Source: Actinomycetes bacterium (GTDB lineage: Bacteria; Actinomycetota; Acidimicrobiia; Acidimicrobiales; RAAP-2). From it: a DNA stretch of 11,323 bases. Made by a program: the position numbers and the translations under genes. Below are positions 5,898 through 11,323 of the stretch, piece by piece. Location of the stretch: positions 1 through 11,323 of the forward strand of contig JAKAZC010000052.1 in assembly GCA_021826655.1 (NCBI GenBank). The letters run 5' to 3'. The notes beneath the pieces are model-generated. The model made no database searches, had not been told where the DNA came from, and saw only the letters and a program-made list of their open reading frames with translations. The first letter of the stretch is position 1; every line of letters starts with the position of its first letter.

Positions 5898-7226
5898 TCA
5901 ACCGTTCGGGATGCCGGGGGACGCCCCGGTGGGCACCCCTGCAGGCAGGGGCTCGCCGGCGTCGGTGAAGGCGGTCCGCACGGTGGACGCCGCCTGGTCG
6001 AGCACCGCCGTCGGGGGGTGGGCCGCCAGGAACAGGGTGAACTGGTCCGCCGCGCCGGCGGCGTTCGCGTCCTGTTGCAGGAGGAACGTCCCGAGATAGA
6101 GGTGCGCCGCGTAGTCACCCGGCGCGAGTTCCACCGCCTGGTTCAGCTTCGTCCGGGCGTCGGCCAACAGCGTGGCGCTGGACCCCTGCTGCCCGATCCG
6201 ATACTCCAACCAGCCGAACTGGGCGAGCGCCACCTCGTCCTCCGGGTGGGCCGCCAGGACGGACTGGTAGATCTGGGCAGCGACACCGAGTTGTCCCTGG
6301 TTCTCGGCGGTGGCCGCCTGGTCCAATGACCGGGCGAGCTGCTGGCTGGCGCTGAGGCTCACCGACCCGGTGGCCGTCTGGCCGGGCAGCCTGTTCGTGG
6401 CGAACAGCGGGACGGCGACGACGAGGGCGACGGCGAAGCAGCCGATGGCGGCGGCCAGGAACCGTGCGTTGCGACGACGTCGTCGGGTCGGTGCCGCCAC
6501 CGGCGCAGCGGTGGTTCGGGCCGTCGCGGGCGCCTCCCCGGCCATCGATGCAGGCTCAGGCCCATCCGACCACCCGCCGGCGGCGACCGGAGAGTCGGTC
6601 ACGGTCACGACCGGCACCCCGGACGGACTACTCGCCGTCGACGGCGCGTCGAGCGCCACCAACCGACCGACGTCCCGCTTGCGCAGCGCGAGGTAGTCGG
6701 CGTCGGACAGGTCCCCGGCCAGGTACTCGGCATCGGCGTCGGCCAGTGACTGGGTCAGGAATTGGCGTCGTTCGTCGACCACCTCGGGAGCCACCGATCC
6801 GCCCCGGACGTCGGCGTCGAGGTCCTGGTCGCTGCGACGGCGGACGAACACGATGACGAGTCCGGCGGCACCGAGGAGCCCGACCACGACGGGAAGCGCC
6901 CAAACCAGAGCCGACCATCCGGTGGTCGACGGATCGAGCACGATGGCGGAGCCGTAGCGGGTGACCAGGAACTCCTTGATCTGCTGGTCGCTCTTCCCCT
7001 GCGCGATCAGGTGGGCCACCGTCGCCCGGACCGTGACGGCGGTGGGAGCGCTGGACACGGCGACCGACAGGTCCTCACAGCTCGGACAGCGGACGACCGA
7101 CTCGATGGCCGTCGCCCGCTGTGCGTCGGTGGGTCGCGGCGACGAGAACACGCCTCCACCGAACAGGAGGGCGACCACCAGGACGACGCCGAGCACGGTC
7201 CATACGGGGACGTGCCGGCGGTTCAC
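5898..7226 (-). CDS. ccmH: CcmH/CcmI fusion: apocytochrome thiol reductase plus TPR chaperone of System I
   Basis: This is a 442-residue membrane protein of cytochrome c maturation. Residues 1-130 form a CcmH/CycL domain: TM about 8-26, the redox motif RCPSC with Cys47 and Cys50, and TM about 106-128. Next is a cytoplasmic CcmI-type segment (about 155-183, LADADAEYLAGDLSDADYLALR), then a low-complexity linker (about 195-248), a third TM (about 254-276) and an extracytoplasmic TPR region (about 300-405). The CcmH part would resolve mixed disulfides on apocytochrome CXXCH, and the TPR part would hold the apocytochrome for CcmF. The GTG start overlaps the ccmG stop by 4 nt (GTGA), implying coupled translation. 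It is the last gene of the operon. Many genomes encode ccmH and ccmI separately; E. coli CcmH is also a fusion. Confidence 0.93.
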   Translation of the reverse strand: MNRRHVPVWTVLGVVLVVALLFGGGVFSSPRPTDAQRATAIESVVRCPSCEDLSVAVSSAPTAVTVRATVAHLIAQGKSDQQIKEFLVTRYGSAIVLDPSTTGWSALVWALPVVVGLLGAAGLVIVFVRRRSDQDLDADVRGGSVAPEVVDERRQFLTQSLADADAEYLAGDLSDADYLALRKRDVGRLVALDAPSTASSPSGVPVVTVTDSPVAAGGWSDGPEPASMAGEAPATARTTAAPVAAPTRRRRRNARFLAAAIGCFAVALVVAVPLFATNRLPGQTATGSVSLSASQQLARSLDQAATAENQGQLGVAAQIYQSVLAAHPEDEVALAQFGWLEYRIGQQGSSATLLADARTKLNQAVELAPGDYAAHLYLGTFLLQQDANAAGAADQFTLFLAAHPPTAVLDQAASTVRTAFTDAGEPLPAGVPTGASPGIPNG

Positions 7227-7888
7227 GCGCCCGACGCCCGCGCTCGCGCGATCAACCCGTTCAGGTCGGCGGCGGTCACCGGGGCGACGACATAGGCCAC
7301 CACCCGGCCGTCAGGGGCGATCAGGAACGTCGAAGGAGGGGCTCGGACCCCGAAACTCAGGGCGATGGTGCCCCCCGGGTCGGCCAGTGTCGGCCAGGTG
7401 GCGCCCAGGGTCGCCTGGTAGGAACGGGCCGCCGACGTCGTGTCGTCGAAGACGACGCCCACCAGTCGGGCGTCACCGGGCTGCTGGTGCTCGAAGGCGA
7501 ACTTCACGAGTTCGGGGCCCTCCTGCTGGCACGGTCCGCACCAGCTGGCGAAGAAATTGACCACCGTGTAGACGCCCGGGTCCCGGGACAGGGTAAAGGC
7601 ATGTCCGTCGACCGTCGTCCCCTCGACCGGAGGGGCGACCTGACCCACCAGGGGACTCTGGACCTCGACCACCGATGCAGGGGGTCGGGTGGCGAGAACG
7701 GCGATGAGCCCGGCGGCGGCGACGAGTACCCCGACAGCGATCCACCGGGCGGTGTGCCGCATCGAGGTCGGCGACACGACCGGTCGGTCGGTCACGCTCG
7801 GCCCACCTGCGGTCGTCGGTATGGTCGTCGGTCCGGTCGTCGGTCCGGGTACCGATGCATTCGTCCCGGGGACGACGGGGAGTGTCAC
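7223..7888 (-). CDS. ccmG: CcmG/DsbE-like membrane-anchored thioredoxin
   Basis: This is a 221-residue thiol-disulfide oxidoreductase anchored in the membrane, which reduces CcmH or apocytochrome cysteines before heme ligation. A TM anchor lies at about 47-66. A TlpA/ResA-like thioredoxin domain follows (about 78-221) with NFFASWCGPC, active Cys117 and Cys120, and the cis-Pro loop APPSTFLI (183-190). The GTG start (7886-7888) overlaps the ccmF stop in a GTGA and has GGGAGG at 7893-7898, 4 nt away. This start adds about 45 cytoplasmic residues rich in Pro, Thr, Gly and Val, partly from a 12-bp tandem repeat. A start at Met43 would give a conventional length but lies far from the stop of ccmF. 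TlpA/ResA-type naming is possible; operon position favours CcmG. Confidence 0.92.
   Translation of the reverse strand: MTLPVVPGTNASVPGPTTGPTTIPTTAGGPSVTDRPVVSPTSMRHTARWIAVGVLVAAAGLIAVLATRPPASVVEVQSPLVGQVAPPVEGTTVDGHAFTLSRDPGVYTVVNFFASWCGPCQQEGPELVKFAFEHQQPGDARLVGVVFDDTTSAARSYQATLGATWPTLADPGGTIALSFGVRAPPSTFLIAPDGRVVAYVVAPVTAADLNGLIARARASGA
7811..7846. repeat. 12-bp tandem repeat, three copies, inside ccmG
   Basis: GGTCGTCGGT recurs at 7811, 7823 and 7835 with a period of exactly 12 bp. On the coding (-) strand it gives successive (G/I)PTT tetrapeptides in the disordered N-terminal tail of CcmG. The period is a multiple of 3, so copy number could change without shifting the frame. Confidence 0.75.
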
Positions 7889-10020
7889 GGAACCTCCCTC
7901 GCCACCACAGGTTCACGCGTGCCAACTGGATCGGCGTGCGCGCCGGAGGCGACCTCCTCGCCGGCAGCCGCGCCAACGGGGTTGCCGTCCACAACCCGGT
8001 CCGCGGACCCGGACCCGACCGGCGGAGCGGACGCAACCACCGGCGCGGACACCGGGTCGGTCGGTCGGCGCCGCCGTCCGGGTACCGCCGACAGCACCGA
8101 GCCCACGACCACCAGGGCACCGCCGATCCACAGCCACATGACGAGGGGCTGGACAACGACGCCGAAGGTCCACGCTCCTCCCTTGTCGGGGATCGAGTTG
8201 ATGGTCAGGTAGACGTCGGCGGTCACGCTCGAATCGACCGCCGGCGTGCCCACGGGCTGGGTGCCGGTGCCGAACTGGCTGATCGCCGGGGTGAAGACGG
8301 TCCCGCCGTCGATCCGCAGCAGTGCCTGGCGACTCAGGTGGGACGGCGCCCGCACGTTCCGGGCACCTACGAATTCCACGGTATGTCCGGCGAACGAGCC
8401 CGACTGACCCGGTGCGAGCACGACCGTACCCCGATGACCGAACGCGGTCGCCGCCGCGAGCCCGACTGCGATGACCACGACGCCGATGTGCACGACCATG
8501 CCCCCGTTGGCCCGCCCGGTGAATCCCCGCCACCCGGCCAGGAGAGCACGTCCCGGAGGCAGACCCGCGGCCCGGGCCGCCCGCCCCGCCCCCCGCACCG
8601 ACAGCACCAGCGCCCGACCGGCCGAGGCCGCAGCGAACGCTCCCAGACCGAAGGCGAGCAGTGGCTCGATCCCGTGGATCCCGCCGACGACGCACGCCAC
8701 CACCACCAGGACGCCGAGGGCGGCGGGGACCGCCAGTCGGCGGCGCATCACCTCGGCCGACGACTTCCTCCACGGCAGTGCCGGCGCCACCGCCATCAGG
8801 AACAGCAGTGCCAGCCCGAGGGGGATCACCAGCCGATTGAAGTACGGGGCCCCCACCGACACCTGCGCCCCGTTGTTGAGCGCCTCGTAGAGGAGTGGGA
8901 AGACGGTCCCCAGCAGCACCACGAAGGCGAAGAGGACGAATACCAGGTTGTTCGCCAGGAACGCCCCCTCCCGGCTCATCGCCGAGTCGATGCCGCCCGC
9001 AGAGCGCAGTCGGTCGCCCCGCCAGGCGATCAGTCCGACCCCGACGGCGAGCACCAGTCCGAAGAAGCCGAGCAGCAGCGGACCGATGGACGACGTGGAG
9101 AACGCGTGCACCGACTGGATCACCCCCGACCGCGTGAGGAACGTTCCGAGGATGGTGAGGCTGAAGGTGGCGATGACGAGCGAGAGGTTCCACACCCGCA
9201 GGAGGCCACGCCGCTGCTGGACCATGACCGAGTGGAGGTAGGCGGTCCCCACCAACCACGGAAGCAGCGAGGCGTTCTCCACCGGATCCCACGCCCAGTA
9301 ACCGCCCCATCCGAGCACCTGATAGGACCACCACGCGCCGAGCACGATCCCCACGGTCAGGAACGTCCACGCGAAGAGGGTCCACCTGCGTGTCTCGCCC
9401 TGCCAGTCCTCGTCCACCCGTCCGGTCACCAGCGAGGCGACCGCGAAGGCGAAGGGGAGGGTGAAGCCGACCAGGCCCAGGTAGAGCATGGGCGGGTGGA
9501 AGAGGACGAGAGGGTTGTCCTGGAGGAGCACATTGGGCCCCAGTCCGTCGGCAGGCACGGCCCCGACGACGTGCGAGAACGGGTCGGCCGGGCCCAGCAT
9601 GAGTCCGAAGAAGAAGGCGGCCACCGCGTACATCACCAGTGTGGCCCACGCGACGAGCCGGTCGTCGGCCCGGGACCGGAACCGCCAGACCATGGCCGTG
9701 GCGTAGCCACCGAGGATGACGCCCCAGAGCAGGATCGATCCGGCGAGCGCCGACCACATGCCGGTGATGGAGTACAGGAGCGGAGTCGACCGGCTGTTGT
9801 TGTCGGCCACGTATGTCAGCGAGAAGTCGTGGGTGACCAGCGCCCGCTGCATCGCCACCACCGCCACCACCCCGCCCAGGAGTATCAGGGGTGCGTAGAT
9901 ACGGCCGGAGCGCAGGGAGTCGGCCCGCCCGCGGGCGAGCCCGACGACGAGCACGGCGATCCCTGCGAGGGCGGCGACGAACCCCAGGAGGACGCCGGTG
10001 TGGCCGAGGGTCCCGTTCAC
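7885..10020 (-). CDS. ccmF: CcmF cytochrome c heme lyase
   Basis: This is a large polytopic membrane protein (711 residues) that transfers heme from holo-CcmE to the apocytochrome. The tryptophan-rich WWD domain lies at 230-246 (WWSYQVLGWGGYWAWD and following). The four conserved His are present: His175 in LVLFHPPMLYLG, His263 in YLHSVMVQ, His305 in SVHAFS and His511 in VVHIGVV. The first, second and later TM blocks look intact, with an extracytoplasmic domain at about 530-620 and a last TM at about 622-646. A Pro/Ala/Val-rich cytoplasmic tail (about 650-711) extends past the usual end; E. coli CcmF is about 647 residues. The GTG start at 10018-10020 has no good Shine-Dalgarno. Translation may be coupled from the open frame that precedes it. 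The stop overlaps ccmG by 4 nt. Confidence 0.96.
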   Translation of the reverse strand: MNGTLGHTGVLLGFVAALAGIAVLVVGLARGRADSLRSGRIYAPLILLGGVVAVVAMQRALVTHDFSLTYVADNNSRSTPLLYSITGMWSALAGSILLWGVILGGYATAMVWRFRSRADDRLVAWATLVMYAVAAFFFGLMLGPADPFSHVVGAVPADGLGPNVLLQDNPLVLFHPPMLYLGLVGFTLPFAFAVASLVTGRVDEDWQGETRRWTLFAWTFLTVGIVLGAWWSYQVLGWGGYWAWDPVENASLLPWLVGTAYLHSVMVQQRRGLLRVWNLSLVIATFSLTILGTFLTRSGVIQSVHAFSTSSIGPLLLGFFGLVLAVGVGLIAWRGDRLRSAGGIDSAMSREGAFLANNLVFVLFAFVVLLGTVFPLLYEALNNGAQVSVGAPYFNRLVIPLGLALLFLMAVAPALPWRKSSAEVMRRRLAVPAALGVLVVVACVVGGIHGIEPLLAFGLGAFAAASAGRALVLSVRGAGRAARAAGLPPGRALLAGWRGFTGRANGGMVVHIGVVVIAVGLAAATAFGHRGTVVLAPGQSGSFAGHTVEFVGARNVRAPSHLSRQALLRIDGGTVFTPAISQFGTGTQPVGTPAVDSSVTADVYLTINSIPDKGGAWTFGVVVQPLVMWLWIGGALVVVGSVLSAVPGRRRRPTDPVSAPVVASAPPVGSGSADRVVDGNPVGAAAGEEVASGAHADPVGTREPVVAREVP

Positions 10021-10115
10021 GTGCGATCGCGGACCGGACCCGGCACCGCTCCCTCCGTCGTGCCTCGCAGAGCGCCCTCGTTCACGCTCCCGCCTCGCTC
10101 CTCACGGCGCCCATC
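10017..10115 (-). other. Open in-frame continuation of ccmE up to the ccmF start
   Basis: After the ccmE TGA (10116-10118) the same frame stays open for 32 codons and ends at a TGA (10017-10019) that overlaps the ccmF GTG as GTGA, the overlap used at the other junctions of this operon. The tail is hydrophilic (DGRREERGGS, then VNEGALRGTTEGAVPG and a few more residues). It contains an internal GTG at 10083-10085 that could start a 22-codon coupling leader. Alternatives are an old ccmE 3' end cut off by a new stop, stop-codon readthrough, or chance in GC-rich DNA. No promoter-like or terminator-like element was seen here. Confidence 0.4.
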
Positions 10116-10649
10116 TCACTGCTTGCTCCCGTCGGGCGCCGTGACCCGCGACGGGTGCTGGGCGATGTAGTTCGACGTGTGCTTCACGAGGATCTGGTCC
10201 GAGGCGAACAGGTCGCCCGAGAAATGGCCCACCGCGATGACGGGGATGTCCGGTTGGAAGAGCTGGGGCGGACTTCCCGTGTTGTGCACCGTTACGTGCG
10301 TGGACCCCGACGTGACCACGAAGTCGACGCCGACGGCGGTCGACCGGATCGACCCCGGCTCCACCACGCCCTCCAGGTTGAACGTCTTGGACCCCAGGGT
10401 CGCCCGCTGGGCGACTGCCTGATCGGCGGGGAGGTAGAAGTCGAGCGCGGTACCCAGTCCTTTGGCCAGGAGGAACGCGAGTGCGCCGACCAGAACCAAC
10501 CCGACCACCACGTAGCGGAGGGTGGGGCGCTGCCGGGAGGTGCCGACGGGTGGCCGGGCCTCGGGAGGCGGTCCGGCGCCCGCGACGCCGGCAGGTCCGG
10601 TACCGGGGGGAACGGGGGTGGCGGGAGGCGCCGGGGGCGTGGTGGTCAC
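10116..10649 (-). CDS. ccmE: CcmE periplasmic heme chaperone (His type)
   Basis: This is a 177-residue, membrane-anchored heme chaperone of System I. It has a Pro-rich cytoplasmic N-terminus (1-43), a TM helix at about 45-63 and an OB-fold beta domain (about 70-165). Its marker sequences are DFYLPADQAV (70-79), LEGVVEPGSI (102-111) and LFQPDIPVIAVGHF (130-143). The heme-binding motif is VKHTSNY with His167 and Tyr171, so it is the His form rather than the Cys variant. The GTG at 10647-10649 was chosen because it overlaps the ccmD stop in a GTGA; longer in-frame starts run antisense-like through ccmD and ccmC and have no family sequence. The frame after the stop remains open to the ccmF start. 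Confidence 0.94.
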   Translation of the reverse strand: MTTTPPAPPATPVPPGTGPAGVAGAGPPPEARPPVGTSRQRPTLRYVVVGLVLVGALAFLLAKGLGTALDFYLPADQAVAQRATLGSKTFNLEGVVEPGSIRSTAVGVDFVVTSGSTHVTVHNTGSPPQLFQPDIPVIAVGHFSGDLFASDQILVKHTSNYIAQHPSRVTAPDGSKQ

Positions 10650-10822
10650 ACCGGACCCCCGGCGGAGGCGGAGGCACCGAGGGCCGGACCCTCGTGTCGG
10701 GCGCCGGCGGCCGCCGCCCGGGCCACGGCACGCGTCAGCCGGCGTCGGCGCCATACGAGCCGGACGGAGTAGAGGAACAGGAGGCCGAGGATCACCACAT
10801 AGCCGGCGACGATGTACCGCAT
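10646..10822 (-). CDS. ccmD: CcmD-like small membrane protein
   Basis: This is a 58-residue protein with one TM helix (about 3-22, YIVAGYVVILGLLFLYSV) followed by a basic stretch (VWRRRRLTR) and an Ala/Gly-rich cytoplasmic tail. This is the CcmD layout. CcmD helps release heme-loaded CcmE from the CcmABC complex. The ATG at 10820-10822 shares one base with the ccmC stop (TGATG), and its own stop overlaps ccmE in a GTGA. A G-rich stretch (GGTGGGGGTGG) just upstream may act as a ribosome binding site. CcmD is poorly conserved, so the call relies on position, size and topology. Confidence 0.82.
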   Translation of the reverse strand: MRYIVAGYVVILGLLFLYSVRLVWRRRRLTRAVARAAAAGARHEGPALGASASAGGPV

Positions 10823-11323
10823 CAGGCCACCCCCACCGGATCGATCGGGACGGTGCCGGCGGTGCCGCCCCCTTCGGACCTGCGCTCGACCAGCGCCGCG
10901 CCGAGCTCGTTGGCGTCGAGCCAGTCCTCGAGTGCACCGATCCGGTACCGGACGAGGAGCATCCACACGAAGGCCAGGGTAAGGGCGACGAATCCGAGCA
11001 GCAGTGTCCATGCCATCGACCCGTGGATCTTGAGCGTCAGACCCGGGTTGAGGACCGTCGCACTCTGGTGGAGCGTGTTCCACCAATTGACCGAAAAGTG
11101 GACCAGGGGTACGTCGAGCACGGCGAACAGGGCGACGAAGGCGCTCCGGCGGGCACGGACCTCGGGCTCGGCCGGGACCCGACGGAGCGCGAGGTATCCC
11201 AGGAAGAGGACCAGGAGTACGGCGGTCAGGGTCAGGCGGGCGTCCCACGCCCACCAGACGCCCCAGGTCGGCTTTCCCCAGATCGAGCCCGACACCAGCG
11301 TGCACACGTTGAACACCACCCCC
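10822..11323 (-). CDS. ccmC: CcmC heme exporter/heme-handling protein (N-terminus outside window)
   Basis: This is the C-terminal part (166 residues) of CcmC, which presents heme to CcmE on the outer face of the membrane. The WWD motif TWGVWWAWDARLT is near the start of the visible part, with WGKP before it. SVNWWNTLHQ carries the second conserved His; the first lies in the missing part. Three TM segments are visible after the WWD loop. Codons stay open to the window edge, so the GTG at 11317-11319 is not the true start. CcmC usually has about 200-250 residues, so a few dozen or more are missing. The stop overlaps ccmD by one base. CcmA and CcmB are expected upstream, beyond 11323. Confidence 0.94.
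   Translation of the reverse strand, partial: GVVFNVCTLVSGSIWGKPTWGVWWAWDARLTLTAVLLVLFLGYLALRRVPAEPEVRARRSAFVALFAVLDVPLVHFSVNWWNTLHQSATVLNPGLTLKIHGSMAWTLLLGFVALTLAFVWMLLVRYRIGALEDWLDANELGAALVERRSEGGGTAGTVPIDPVGVA

Noticed and set aside
4688..6118. 476-codon - strand open frame across the oxidoreductase and the ccmH 3' end
   Set aside because: It overlaps two well-supported genes and shows no motif or start signal.
7855..10170. Very long + strand open frame (771 codons) opposite ccmF, rich in Arg, His, Gly and Pro
   Set aside because: It mirrors CcmF codons with GC-biased third positions. The composition is typical of antisense frames and there is no family sequence.
10650..10937. Longer N-terminus for CcmE from a GTG upstream
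   Set aside because: The extension runs through ccmD and ccmC in another frame, is Arg-rich and has no CcmE similarity. The GTGA overlap at 10646-10649 fits the operon pattern.
1..11323. CRISPR arrays, tRNA or rRNA genes, insertion sequences, attachment sites
   Set aside because: I saw no regularly spaced repeats, no cloverleaf-like sequence, no transposase motifs and no flanking direct repeats. The region looks like ordinary chromosomal housekeeping DNA.

Overview
The window is high-GC throughout, and its coding genes use almost only GC-ending codons. Several traits point to a Gram-positive Actinomycetota-like genome: a lipobox lipoprotein, an Mrp ATPase without the usual CxxC, two apparently leaderless genes, and a mycobacterial-style CFA/mycolate-type methyltransferase. 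A System I (Ccm) cytochrome c maturation operon is unusual there, because most well-studied actinobacteria use System II. A deep-branching class such as Acidimicrobiia is my best guess. The lineage is inferred, not shown.

Left part (1-1615). The window opens inside a cyclopropane-fatty-acid-synthase-family methyltransferase on the + strand (1-1116, 5' end cut off). It converges on a small predicted lipoprotein gene on the - strand (1213-1506). A perfect 16-bp hairpin (1119-1157) lies between them. The lipoprotein has a good Shine-Dalgarno sequence before a GTG start and a plausible -10 element.

Central Fe-S block (1616-4757). An Mrp/ApbC-type P-loop ATPase (- strand, 1616-2788) is divergent from a SufR-like cysteine-containing HTH regulator (2836-3582). 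The regulator is followed 8 bp later by a divergent NifS/IscS-like cysteine desulfurase (3591-4757). The 47-bp divergent gap holds a 7-9-7 inverted repeat. Its 9-nt centre contains overlapping -10 elements for both directions, so one regulator could control Fe-S delivery (Mrp), sulfur supply (desulfurase) and itself. The desulfurase lacks residues that normally hold PLP, although its catalytic Lys and Cys are intact.

A zinc-free quinone-oxidoreductase-like MDR enzyme follows (4838-5809, +), apparently with its own leaderless promoter.

Right part (5898-11323, all - strand). This is a tight ccm operon, transcribed right to left: ccmC (5' end cut off) - ccmD - ccmE - ccmF - ccmG - ccmH/I fusion. 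Four junctions overlap by 1 or 4 nt. The exception is ccmE-ccmF, where a 97-nt apparent gap turns out to be an open continuation of the ccmE frame, ending in the same GTGA overlap used elsewhere. Together the operon would load heme on CcmE (CcmC/D, probably with CcmA/B outside the window), reduce apocytochrome CXXCH thiols (CcmG/CcmH) and ligate heme (CcmF/H/I). No tRNA, rRNA, CRISPR array or insertion sequence was seen, and no stretch over 300 bp lacks a gene.
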